A stretch of DNA of 64,000 nucleotides from JAEUIG01 sp046349775. Lineage in GTDB: Bacteria; Planctomycetota; Planctomycetia; Planctomycetales; Planctomycetaceae. Each line of letters begins with the position of its first letter. Within the stretch, counting starts at the first letter, position 1. The stretch spans positions 1-64,000 of the forward strand of contig JAXMBS010000007.1 of NCBI GenBank assembly GCA_046349775.1, read 5' to 3'. The position numbers and the translations under genes were made by a program. Positions 55,045-63,089 of this stretch are shown piece after piece. Under the pieces are notes generated by a model. The model ran no database searches. It was not told the DNA's origin and saw only the letters and a program-made list of their open reading frames with translations.

Positions 55045-55860
55045 TCAGCGCCTTTGCGTCGATTCGTCACTGCCGAATCGCAGCCAGTGCAAAAAGATTC
55101 CCGCAGCGACGGTAACATTCAGGGAATCGGCCGCTGTCATCGGGATCGTCACCCGCTCGTCGCTGAGATTGATCCACTCCTGAGCCAGGCCATCGGATTC
55201 GTTGCCGAGCAGCAGCACGCTCGGCCGGCGTGGCTCGACCTCTGCCAGCAACTTCGCCTCGCGGTCCAGAACCGTCGCCAGCAGCCGGAACCCAGCCTGC
55301 GATCGTAACCGGTTCAGGTCGCCAGCCAGGTCGAGCGACTCGATGATCGGCAACGCGAACGCCGTCCCCATCGACACTCGCAGGACGCGGCGCGAATACG
55401 GATCGCTGCAATCGCTCCCCAACAACAGCACGCCCACGCCGAACCCGGCGCACAGCCGGATGAGCCCACCCATGTTGTCCGGGTCGGTCATCCGCGGACA
55501 GGCGACGATCAGCGGCGGTTGCGGCATCCGCAGTAACAAATCGCCCAGCTTCGGGTCCGGCGGCCGGATGCCGCAGGCCATCACACCGTGGTGGAAGTTG
55601 TAACCGACGAGTTCCGTGGCAATCTCGAAGGGCAGCACGAGCAGCGGGACGTCCGCCGGGAGGATATCGTCCAGAAAATGCTCGCGTCTTTCAGTGACGA
55701 CGATCGAGTCGATCGCCAGCCCGCTCTCGATCAGCCGCCGGACGACGCGGTGCCCTTCGACGACGAATTGCCCGCTCCAGCGGGTTTTGTTCGAACGGCG
55801 CAAATTGCGGTACGGATCGAGCCGCCGGTCGTCGAGGGAATCGATGCAAAAGATGGGCAT
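55045..55860 (-). CDS. TrmH/SpoU-family RNA 2'-O-methyltransferase
   Basis: 271 residues. An N-terminal substrate-binding part (RRSNKTRWSGQFVVEGHRVV, typical of the SpoU_sub_bind type) precedes the SPOUT catalytic domain. Its knot motifs are visible: NMGGLIRLCAGFGVGVLLLG (motif 1, residues about 130-150), LLLGNESDGLAQEWINLSD (motif 2) and IPMTAADSLNVTVAAGIFLH (motif 3, with the N of SLNV). These enzymes transfer methyl groups from S-adenosylmethionine to ribose 2'-OH of tRNA or rRNA; the target cannot be told. The ATG at 55860 is chosen because it gives the compact start MPIFCIDSLDDRR. It overlaps no neighbour. Confidence 0.88.
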   Translation of the reverse strand: MPIFCIDSLDDRRLDPYRNLRRSNKTRWSGQFVVEGHRVVRRLIESGLAIDSIVVTERREHFLDDILPADVPLLVLPFEIATELVGYNFHHGVMACGIRPPDPKLGDLLLRMPQPPLIVACPRMTDPDNMGGLIRLCAGFGVGVLLLGSDCSDPYSRRVLRVSMGTAFALPIIESLDLAGDLNRLRSQAGFRLLATVLDREAKLLAEVEPRRPSVLLLGNESDGLAQEWINLSDERVTIPMTAADSLNVTVAAGIFLHWLRFGSDESTQRR

Positions 55861-55867
55861 GGCTGCG

Positions 55868-56149
55868 TCAGGAGTTTCTGGCGGCAGTGATCGCCCCGAG
55901 TACGGCCAGGGCACCCCAACCGAGAACTGAAATCCAGACGCCAGTCCAATAATGATCCCAGTGGATCAGCGAGCGACTTTCGGCGATGCAGATTCGCTTG
56001 TACGGCCAGATGGGAGGCCAAAGCCACTTCCTCGGAATGGCGCCGCGTGAGTCCATCAGCGGATACATTTTGGTCCAGTAAATCCACTGACTCCAAAGAA
56101 TGCCGCCCACGAACAGTGCGACGAAGAAGATTGCGAAAAACTCCTTCAT
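55868..56149 (-). CDS. Small hypothetical two-helix membrane protein
   Basis: 93 residues with an N-terminal helix (FFAIFFVALFVGGILWSQWI), a polar, Trp/Pro-rich loop (WLWPPIWPYKRICIAESRS) and a second helix (WTGVWISVLGWGALAVLGAI). The stop is 7 bp before the TrmH start, so the two are probably cotranscribed. No family recognised. Confidence 0.65.
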   Translation of the reverse strand: MKEFFAIFFVALFVGGILWSQWIYWTKMYPLMDSRGAIPRKWLWPPIWPYKRICIAESRSLIHWDHYWTGVWISVLGWGALAVLGAITAARNS

Positions 56150-56332
56150 GGATGTGATCGTAACGCACGACTTCTGGTCTTTTCACCTGTCGGCAACGAG
56201 TGCCCTCGGCCTGAAGATCCCCACAGGTTCAACCCCTGTTGACGTAAACTGGGCAATTCGCGATGCTTCCCGCCCCGCGACGACCCCGCAGGGCCTTCCG
56301 GCCTGCGCTGTGCAATACGACGGGGAACAACC

Positions 56333-57631
56333 ATGGATGGTTTCACGCGGATGCCCATTCTCGCTGGCGCCCGACGCCGGCGGCTCTGTCTTGTGCTGTG
56401 CGGGCTGGCCCTGGTCTGCGCAGCGGCGGCGATCGAGGTCGCCGCACAATCCGCTGTGCCCACCGAGGATGCACTTACGCTGGATTCGCAGCCGCCGCGT
56501 CTGCTGATCCTGTTCGACGGGCGCGTCCTCGAAGGTAACGTCTCGGAAGTCCCCGGCGGCTACAGGATTGACGGCGGGTCCGGCAGCGAAGTCATCCCGT
56601 TCAACCTCGTTCGGCTCGCCGCTTCGTCGTTGGACGACGCCTACGTCAAGCAGCGGGACGCGCTTCACAAACCGAACGCCAGCGACCATCTGGCACTCGC
56701 GCAGTGGTGCTACGAGTACAAACTCTATGCGCACGCCACCGAACAGTTGACCGCGTCCCTCAAGCTTGAGCCGAACCGGATCGAAGCGGTGGACCTGCTG
56801 AAAAAGATCGCCGAAATCAGCCCGGAGCAGGTCGGCGGCAACCTGAAATTACTTGCCGAACAAGGTGCGCAGCACAAGACCAGCAGCGGCCTGACGCCCG
56901 CCGCTCAGGCGGAATTCGTGCGGCGCGTGCAACCGATCCTCGTCAACCGCTGCGGCGATGCCCGTTGTCACGGCAGCGCGGCCAACAACAACCTGAAGCT
57001 GATTAATATTCGCGCCGGACGCCGGCAACAGCGGCTGGAGACGGAGACCAATCTGGCAGCCGTACTTAAGATGGTCGACCCGCAGTCGCCGAATCAGAGT
57101 CCGCTGCTCCGGGCGCCGCAGGACGGCAGCGCGGCGCATCGCAACGCGTTTTTTGGACAAGCCGGCGCCACTCAGTTGGAGCGGATTCGCGCCTGGGTGA
57201 CGCAGATCGCCCCCGAACTCCCCAGCAGCTCGTCCGGGGAGCGACTCTGGGGCGATGAACCGGCGAGCGGCGTCAAGCACGCCGCCTTCTCGTCGAAACC
57301 GACGGGGTCAACACAGTCCGGCGTGCAGACGACCGCCCATGAGGTTGAGATCGAGTCGCCGCTCTTGCTGGAGATCCCGATTTCTCCGCGTCCGATCGGA
57401 GCTACGGCCATGGCGCCGGCGGCGGTCGAAGCAGCTACCACACCGGTGGCTGACAGGACCATGGCGCCGCCAACACCTGGTCAAAGTCCACAGCCGGCCC
57501 AATCGAGTCTGCCCAAGCCTGCCGAGAACCGAACACAATTCCTGCGTGACATTCTGGAGCAGAACCGCCCGGACGAATTCGATCCCAACGAGTTCAATCG
57601 GCAGGTTCACAAAGGACGAGCGTCGCAGTAA
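56333..57631 (+). CDS. Exported protein with TPR-like region and cytochrome-like CX4CH motif
   Basis: 432 residues with a signal sequence (LCLVLCGLALVCAAAAIEVA); a second ATG at 56351 would give a slightly shorter start. Residues about 50-90 (LFDGRVLEGNVSEVPGGYRI) form a small beta domain seen in planctomycete proteins. Residues 105-150 are TPR-like (LALAQWCYEYKLYAHATEQL). Residues 195-285 look like the planctomycete PSCyt cytochrome region (EFVRRVQPILVNRCGDARCH), but the heme-like motif is C-G-D-A-R-C-H, with four residues between the Cys instead of two. The rest is low-complexity Pro/Ala/Ser linker ending in EFDPNEFNRQVHKGR. It heads a three-gene plus-strand cluster with 57655 and 58443. 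Confidence 0.7.
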   Translation: MDGFTRMPILAGARRRRLCLVLCGLALVCAAAAIEVAAQSAVPTEDALTLDSQPPRLLILFDGRVLEGNVSEVPGGYRIDGGSGSEVIPFNLVRLAASSLDDAYVKQRDALHKPNASDHLALAQWCYEYKLYAHATEQLTASLKLEPNRIEAVDLLKKIAEISPEQVGGNLKLLAEQGAQHKTSSGLTPAAQAEFVRRVQPILVNRCGDARCHGSAANNNLKLINIRAGRRQQRLETETNLAAVLKMVDPQSPNQSPLLRAPQDGSAAHRNAFFGQAGATQLERIRAWVTQIAPELPSSSSGERLWGDEPASGVKHAAFSSKPTGSTQSGVQTTAHEVEIESPLLLEIPISPRPIGATAMAPAAVEAATTPVADRTMAPPTPGQSPQPAQSSLPKPAENRTQFLRDILEQNRPDEFDPNEFNRQVHKGRASQ

Positions 57632-57654
57632 ACAGCGTGCAGGGGAGCAGAGGC

Positions 57655-58446
57655 ATGCGTATCGTTCGCTATCTGGTGTGGGTGGCTCTGCTGCCGGCCG
57701 GCCTGGCCGAGGCCGCCGAGCCGTCATGGGCATTGCCGGAGGATCCGCAGGCCGTCGTGATCGAGCTGCGTGTCGCCGAACAACGTCAGCTGTCGTCGTC
57801 CGTGCCGGCGCACTCGAGATCGTTGCGGATTCAGCGCTGCGGAGAGGTCGTCCTTCGGGATTCTGGCGCAAAGACCGACATTGGCGGAAGGCTCGCGGAA
57901 AGCGAGCTGCGCAATCTGCTGGATGACATTGTCGATCGCCAGCGGATGCTGGAACTGACGACCGATTCCCTGACGCGGCGGCTGAGCGCGGAAGCGGAGC
58001 GGACGGGGAAGGACTGGCGCGTGCGCAATGCACCCATTGCCAGCGTGCGAATCGCACTGGCGGGCGCCACCCACAGCTTCGACTGTCCGACTCCGGACCT
58101 GCTGCGCACGAGGTTCCCCGGCGTGGAGGAGCTGATCCGGGTGTGCGCCATCCTGCACCGGCTGCAGAATGTTGCCGCCGTGGCGCAGGTCGGCGGACCA
58201 CAGGAAGCCGAGCGGCTGGCTGCGCTGGCAACAGCCGAACTCAAGCGGCAGAATGGCACGAACATGCGCATCACGCCGCGCGATCTGCTGAACGTCCGCG
58301 GCGCAGCGGGCGATCTGCGGCAGGTACAGTTCGTGGTCGATCCCGAATTGCGCGGCGAGCAGGGAAGTGCGATCCACATCAGCGTCATGGAATCGTCCGG
58401 CGCAGCCCCCCGCGTCAGCATGACTCCCATTGCCAAGCCGCTGTGA
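57655..58446 (+). CDS. Hypothetical exported protein
   Basis: 263 residues with a signal peptide (VRYLVWVALLPAGLAEAAEP). The mature part is mixed alpha/beta without a family I recognise; it has ESELRNLLDDIVDRQRMLEL, PTPDLLRTRFPGVEELIRVC and RLAALATAELKRQNG segments. Its first 100 residues (IELRVAEQRQLSSSVPAHSR...LRIQRCGEVVLRD) might be a beta-sandwich. AGGGGAGCAGAGGC before the ATG contains a good Shine-Dalgarno site. The gene starts 23 bp after 57631 and ends overlapping the acyltransferase start by 4 bp, so all three are probably one operon. Confidence 0.7.
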   Translation: MRIVRYLVWVALLPAGLAEAAEPSWALPEDPQAVVIELRVAEQRQLSSSVPAHSRSLRIQRCGEVVLRDSGAKTDIGGRLAESELRNLLDDIVDRQRMLELTTDSLTRRLSAEAERTGKDWRVRNAPIASVRIALAGATHSFDCPTPDLLRTRFPGVEELIRVCAILHRLQNVAAVAQVGGPQEAERLAALATAELKRQNGTNMRITPRDLLNVRGAAGDLRQVQFVVDPELRGEQGSAIHISVMESSGAAPRVSMTPIAKPL

Positions 58447-59135
58447 CGACCGCACCGCCGGAAGATCGCCGCCCCGCCGACCTCAGTGATCCGCGGCATC
58501 CCAACAAGTTCTGGCGGTTCTGCCGCTTCTGGCTGCGGAACATCTTTGTGTTCTGGCTGGACTATCGGTCGCGCGGGTACGACGCTTCGCCGGACTGCGG
58601 CGCGCTGGTCGTCGCCAATCACGAGAGCTTTCTCGACCCGTTTCTGGTGGCGCTGCCCGTCGAGCGGCCGATCAGTTACCTGGCGCGACACAATCTGTTC
58701 GCGGTCCCGGTGATCGGCACGATTCTGCGGATGACGTATGTGATGCCGATCAATCGCGATTCCGCCAGTTCGGCCAGCATTCGCGAAGCGGTCCGCAGGA
58801 TTAATGACGGATTCTACGTCGGCATTTTCCCAGAAGGGACGCGATCGAACGATGGCCAGCTCGGCGAGCTCAAGCCTGGATTCATCGCGCTGTTGCGGAT
58901 GGCGCGGTCGCCCGTGGTGCCCGTCGGAGTGGCGGGCGCCGGCCGGGCGCTGCCGCGCGGCGGTCTGTACCTGCGGCGCGGCAAGATTCGCGTCGTCTAC
59001 GGGCGGACGCTCGAATGGACCGAATTGGAACCGCTCACCAAACGGGGCCGCGAGGCTGACTTGCTGGCACTGATTCGCGAGCGGATGCTCGACGTTTGCG
59101 GCCAGGCGGCGGCATGGCGGGATTCGGCCGCGTGA
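58443..59135 (+). CDS. 1-acyl-sn-glycerol-3-phosphate acyltransferase-like (PlsC family)
   Basis: 230 residues. The acyltransferase signature HX4D is NHESFLD (about residue 60) and the second block is GIFPEGTRSNDGQLGELKPG (about residue 130). A hydrophobic segment precedes the first block (FWRFCRFWLRNIFVFWLD). This family adds an acyl chain to lysophosphatidate or a related lipid at the cytoplasmic membrane; the exact substrate is not shown. The start is the GTG of a GTGA overlap with the previous stop at 58444-58446, supporting translational coupling. It converges on mgtE (stop to stop, about 17 bp apart). Confidence 0.87.
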   Translation: MTTAPPEDRRPADLSDPRHPNKFWRFCRFWLRNIFVFWLDYRSRGYDASPDCGALVVANHESFLDPFLVALPVERPISYLARHNLFAVPVIGTILRMTYVMPINRDSASSASIREAVRRINDGFYVGIFPEGTRSNDGQLGELKPGFIALLRMARSPVVPVGVAGAGRALPRGGLYLRRGKIRVVYGRTLEWTELEPLTKRGREADLLALIRERMLDVCGQAAAWRDSAA

Positions 59136-59152
59136 TGCTCGATCAGGGAGCG

Positions 59153-60529
59153 TCAGCGCGCCGCCAGTTCCACGAGCTTGTACGCGATCGAGTAGAACGT
59201 CACGACGCCGAGCATATCGCTGATCGAGGCAATCAGCGGATTCGACATCAGAGCCGGATCCATCCCGAAGCGTTTCAGGCCTAGCGGCAAAACTGAACCC
59301 CACACGGTCCCCAGGGAAACGACCAAGAACACGCTCAGACCGACGCTGGCGGCCTTGTCGCCGGTACCGGTGAGCCAGTAGCCGACGGTGAAGCCGAGCA
59401 GGCCCAGCAGTGTCCCGAGCAGCAGACCCACGCGGAACTCGCGCCACACGATCTGCCAGACTTTGCCGTCCGTCTCGTGCAGTGCCATCGCGCGGATGAC
59501 GAGCGTGGCCGATTGCGAACCGGCGTTGCCGCCGCTGGCGAGCACAAGCGGAAAAAACAGCACCATCCAGTTCCGCAGTTCGACTTCGTTGAAGTAGTAC
59601 GATTCGAGGAAGTGCAGAATGCGGGCCGTCAGCGACGCCGCTCCCAGCAGGATCACCAGCCAGATGCCACGCTTCCAGGCCAGCGTGATGAACGGCGTCT
59701 GGAGGTAGCTGTCTTCGAGAGGGGAGACGGCAGCAAGCATCTGCGCGTCTTCGGTGGCTTCCGCCCGCAGCACGTCGGCCGCATCGTCGTGAGTCACAAT
59801 GCCGACGAGCTTGTTCTGATCGTCGACGACCGGGATTGCGATGAAATCGTACTTCGTGATCTTGTTGGCGACGGATTCCTGGTCTTCGTCGACGCGGACG
59901 CTGATGACGTCCTGTTCCATCACGTCCTGCAGCAGGGCCGAGCGGCGCGACTGGATCAACTGGCTGAACGACACGCAGCCGATCAGCCGGCGGTTCTCAT
60001 CGACAACGTAGACGTAGTAAATCGTTTCGGCGCGCGGCGCCTGCAGCATCAACCGCTTGAACGCATCTTCGACGGTGATATTCGCCGGCAGCGACGCGTA
60101 CTCGGTCGTCATGATCGAGCCGGCGCTCTCCTCCGGATAGGAGAGGAGCTTGCGGATGTCGTTACGTTCGGCCTGCGCGACCAGCGGCAGCACCTCCTCG
60201 ACGCGTCCCGGTTCGAGCCGTTCGAGGAGGTCGACACGGTCGTCGGCCGGAAGCTGCTCGATGATTCGGGAGAGCGACTTGTGATCGATCTGGTTGACCA
60301 GTTCGACCTGGGCCGGGAGCGTCAGGTACTGGAAAATTTCCGCCTGTCGCGTCGGCTCGCAGTGCGAGAGGACTTTCCAGGCGGCGTCGGGCTCGACGTC
60401 TTCGAGGACTTCGGCGGCAACGCTGGGAAGCAACGCATCGCAGAATTCGTGCAGTCCGACGTCGTCGTTCTCGACGACCATCTGGCGGAGGTCGGGCTGC
60501 AGCAGCGAACTGTAAAGCGAGTTCGGCAT
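59153..60529 (-). CDS. mgtE: Magnesium transporter MgtE
   Basis: 458 residues of a homodimeric Mg2+ channel. The soluble N domain (residues about 20-130; PSVAAEVLEDVEPDAAWKVL and IIEQLPADDRVDLLERLEPG) and paired CBS domains (about 130-255; SAGSIMTTEYASLPANITVE, FIAIPVVDDQNKLVGIVTH) sense cytoplasmic Mg2+. Five membrane helices follow, with the pore signature LASGGNAGSQSATLVIRAMA near residue 335. The last helix ends in SISDMLGVVTFYSIAYKLVE. Lengths match the family (about 450). The gene is a single unit, convergent with the acyltransferase. Confidence 0.95.
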   Translation of the reverse strand: MPNSLYSSLLQPDLRQMVVENDDVGLHEFCDALLPSVAAEVLEDVEPDAAWKVLSHCEPTRQAEIFQYLTLPAQVELVNQIDHKSLSRIIEQLPADDRVDLLERLEPGRVEEVLPLVAQAERNDIRKLLSYPEESAGSIMTTEYASLPANITVEDAFKRLMLQAPRAETIYYVYVVDENRRLIGCVSFSQLIQSRRSALLQDVMEQDVISVRVDEDQESVANKITKYDFIAIPVVDDQNKLVGIVTHDDAADVLRAEATEDAQMLAAVSPLEDSYLQTPFITLAWKRGIWLVILLGAASLTARILHFLESYYFNEVELRNWMVLFFPLVLASGGNAGSQSATLVIRAMALHETDGKVWQIVWREFRVGLLLGTLLGLLGFTVGYWLTGTGDKAASVGLSVFLVVSLGTVWGSVLPLGLKRFGMDPALMSNPLIASISDMLGVVTFYSIAYKLVELAAR

Positions 60530-60612
60530 GACGGTCCGCGGGCGCGCGACCCGAACCTGGAAGGCGTCAGTTCGTCAATCTTGAGAGCTGCGGACCGCCG
60601 GGCGCCGTGCGG

Positions 60613-60945
60613 CTAATCGGCTTCCGCGGCCGCAGGAGCGGGGGCCGTAATCACTTCCTTGATCGGCTGGATGAAGTAGTTCTTCTTGCCTTTGGCACGC
60701 AATTGTTCGAGCCGTTCCTCGGCTGCCGCACGCTGATCGTACGGGAACCGCGCTTCTTCCTTGAGGCTGCCGCTGAACACACCCCAAATGAGCCGCTTGC
60801 GCTCTGCGGCCTTGGCCTTGCGGCGGGAGGGTGCACGGGTCCGTTTGGCCGGCTTCTTGGCGGCAGCTTCTCCCTTGGCACCGCGCGTGCCGGCGGCTTC
60901 GATTTCCTTACGCTTCTGAATGCGGCTGGCGGTCTTACGGGCCAT
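60613..60945 (-). CDS. Basic conserved hypothetical protein
   Basis: 110 residues, strongly basic at the N-terminus (MARKTASRIQKRKEIEAAGT, KKPAKRTRAPSRRKAKAAER). A distinct C-terminal part WGVFSGSLKEEARFPYDQRA, then LEQLRAKGKKNYFIQPIKEV, looks like a small folded domain. Ala/Pro-rich tail. The Lys/Arg-rich arm suggests nucleic acid binding, but no function is known. ORFs of this kind recur in planctomycetes as far as I recall. It lies about 80 bp upstream of mgtE on the same strand. Confidence 0.65.
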   Translation of the reverse strand: MARKTASRIQKRKEIEAAGTRGAKGEAAAKKPAKRTRAPSRRKAKAAERKRLIWGVFSGSLKEEARFPYDQRAAAEERLEQLRAKGKKNYFIQPIKEVITAPAPAAAEAD

Positions 60946-61130
60946 CGACGTTCCTCAGTCCTGACAACTCGTGGTGATCGAAGTCGTTCTAATACGCGGG
61001 AGTTATAGCATGCAATACCGGGTCGCTCCACTATGCGGAAGGAGACTTTCGACCGATGCATCAGGGTGCTTGCGGCGGCGATCTCGACCATTCGGGAGAG
61101 CCGGGATGGTAAGAGAGCATTTCAACCGTT

Positions 61131-61157
61131 CCGGCTCGGCAGGAGCCTCGCCCTCCC
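61131..61157. repeat. GGCTCGGCAGGAGCCTCGCC repeat, single copy
   Basis: The same unit as 37287 and (inverted) 42566, just after the stop of the FAD oxidoreductase gene at 61178. Confidence 0.8.
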
Positions 61158-61177
61158 GGTACGGCAACCGCTTCGCG

Positions 61178-62557
61178 TCATTCACGCAGCAGGTGGTTAT
61201 TGGCCATCGTGATGCCGGAGAGCATTGAGCCAATGATCCCGAGAAAACCCTGATCGGTGCCGCACAGGTGCAGACCGCGGACGCCAGTCTCGCCGGAGAG
61301 GATTTTCGCCGCGGCGCCGTAGACGGCGCCCTGCAGATGGCCGGTGAACCGCTTGATCGTTCGCGGTGAGAACACGTCCGTATCGACGACGTACGGCCGG
61401 AAATCCGGGATGTGACGCACTGCTGCGGCCGCCATCCGCTCGCACCAGGTCTGCTTCGCTGATGCGTATTCCTCCTCGCGGGCACCGAACCAGTACGCCG
61501 GGTTCGCGAGCGCCGTCACGCGCACGCAGCCCTCCACCTGTCCCGCGTCGCCGTAATCGAAATTGTTCGGGCTGCAGATGATGCCGCTGGACAAGTCCAG
61601 CGGCTCCTCTGGAGGGCGATAGTGAAACCGTTCGGCTTCGTTGTAGAAGACGATCGTATCACGATGCCCGAGCTCGGCTGGCTGGCGGTCGAGCGTGAAA
61701 ATTGCTTCATTGAACGAGATCTCGCCTTGCGGTTGCTGCAGGTGCGGAGCACCGGGGCACAGGCCTAACGTTTCCACTGAGCCGATGGAGGACAGCACGT
61801 GCTCGGCGGCGAGCTGGCGACCATCGTCGAGCACCACGCCGACCGCGCGTCCGTCTTCGACGGCGACCTCGCGGACTCCGTGACGCAGCAGCAGTTCGCC
61901 GCCGAGTTCTTTGTACTGGCGGACGAGGGTCTTCAGGATGCGGCGCACTCCATCCAGTGGGCGGGCAAAACCCTGCCGGAAGATGCTCTTGAACATGATG
62001 CAGAACTGGCTGAAGTCCATGTCGTCGGCGCGGGCGCTGCCGTAGAACATCAGCGGACACAGCAGCATGTCGGTCAGCGTGGCGTCGCGCAGGAACTCTG
62101 CCAGCACGGTGCGCGCCGAGACGGTGGGCTGATCCAGGCGGGTCTCGTCGTACGCCTCGATGTGCGCGACCAGTCTCTGGAAGCCTTCACTTTCGCTGGG
62201 GAACTCACGAGCGACTTCATTCTCGAGGACCGAAAAGTCATTCGTGAAATGCAGTCGGCGGCCGGGGAACTCCACTGTTGATCCGAGCTGCGGACAGAGC
62301 GCGAAGTCATCCCAGCGCAGCCGCAACTGCTTCAGCAACTTCGCCAGCGGACCGGTTTTCGTTCCCGGCGGCGCGTAGTTCGTGACGGCATGCAGGCCGA
62401 CGTCGTAGTTACGGCCGCGGAGACGATAGAACGAATTGAGTCCGCCGATCGTCGTGTGCCGCTCGAGAATGCAGACCGGCTTCTCGTAGTACGCGAGGCG
62501 GATGCCGGCGGCGAGCCCCGACATTCCTGCGCCGATGATGAGCGTGTGGTAGCGCAC
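61178..62557 (-). CDS. FAD-dependent oxidoreductase, CrtI/phytoene desaturase-like
   Basis: 459 residues with the Rossmann start LIIGAGMSGLAAGIRLAYYE (GxGxxG, FAD binding), IGGLNSFYRLRGRNYDVGLH (second amine-oxidase motif), and GVRGLHLCGTDQGFLGIIGS in the FAD-binding C-terminal motif, as in CrtI-like desaturases, isomerases and related amine oxidases. In the middle, RPLDGVRRILKTLVRQYKEL GGELLLRHGV is the typical substrate-domain text. The gene is third in a minus-strand cluster (ketosynthase, acyl carrier protein, this enzyme) with 71 bp after the ACP stop, so a polyene or acyl chain carried on the ACP is a likely substrate. The reaction is unproven: desaturation, isomerisation or saturation are all possible. 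Confidence 0.82.
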   Translation of the reverse strand: MRYHTLIIGAGMSGLAAGIRLAYYEKPVCILERHTTIGGLNSFYRLRGRNYDVGLHAVTNYAPPGTKTGPLAKLLKQLRLRWDDFALCPQLGSTVEFPGRRLHFTNDFSVLENEVAREFPSESEGFQRLVAHIEAYDETRLDQPTVSARTVLAEFLRDATLTDMLLCPLMFYGSARADDMDFSQFCIMFKSIFRQGFARPLDGVRRILKTLVRQYKELGGELLLRHGVREVAVEDGRAVGVVLDDGRQLAAEHVLSSIGSVETLGLCPGAPHLQQPQGEISFNEAIFTLDRQPAELGHRDTIVFYNEAERFHYRPPEEPLDLSSGIICSPNNFDYGDAGQVEGCVRVTALANPAYWFGAREEEYASAKQTWCERMAAAAVRHIPDFRPYVVDTDVFSPRTIKRFTGHLQGAVYGAAAKILSGETGVRGLHLCGTDQGFLGIIGSMLSGITMANNHLLRE

Positions 62558-62628
62558 GGTGCGTGATCCGGACGTCGGCGGCGATCACTTCACGATGGCC
62601 ATCGGCGAATGCGCACGTCCAGCGCCCG

Positions 62629-62892
62629 TCACACTCCGGCCGGCGCGTCCTTCAGCAGCGGCGACAGGTAATCGACCGTGCTGCTCATGGAAATCAGGTG
62701 CTCGTAGTCCGCTTCCGGGATCTGGATGCGGTAGTGCTTCCGGAGTTCCATGACAATGTCGAGGAAATCCATGCTGTCCAGTTCCATCTGTTCACGGAAC
62801 GGGACGCCGTCGTTCAGGTTGGAAAGATCCTCGTCCGGGGCGATGCGCTCGAGGATGTCCAAAATCACATGCCGGATGTCCGCCGGTGCCAT
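62629..62892 (-). CDS. Acyl carrier protein
   Basis: 87 residues, acidic, four-helix ACP type. The attachment site for 4'-phosphopantetheine is the Ser of MELDSMDFLDIVMELR (about residue 40), in the DSM(D/L) context of the family. Helix IV region DYEHLISMSSTVDYLSPLL is also typical. It lies between a beta-ketoacyl synthase and a CrtI-like oxidoreductase, so it is probably a dedicated carrier for that pathway and not the housekeeping AcpP (which usually accompanies fabD, fabG and fabF). The ATG is at 62892. Confidence 0.88.
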   Translation of the reverse strand: MAPADIRHVILDILERIAPDEDLSNLNDGVPFREQMELDSMDFLDIVMELRKHYRIQIPEADYEHLISMSSTVDYLSPLLKDAPAGV

Positions 62893-63089
62893 TCACTCTA
62901 CTCCGTACAATCCAATCTCAGAGATTTCCCCAGGTGTGACGCCCGACGCCGGCGTTCCCCCGCTCCGACGGCCTCATGCCGTGGCTGCGGTCGTTCGGCC
63001 GTGTGGGGCCGCATGTCTCGTGTCGGGAGCGGTGAGGCGAAACCGTCGGAGACTCGGCCCGCGGCTGCCTGACCGTTTACTCGTAGACG

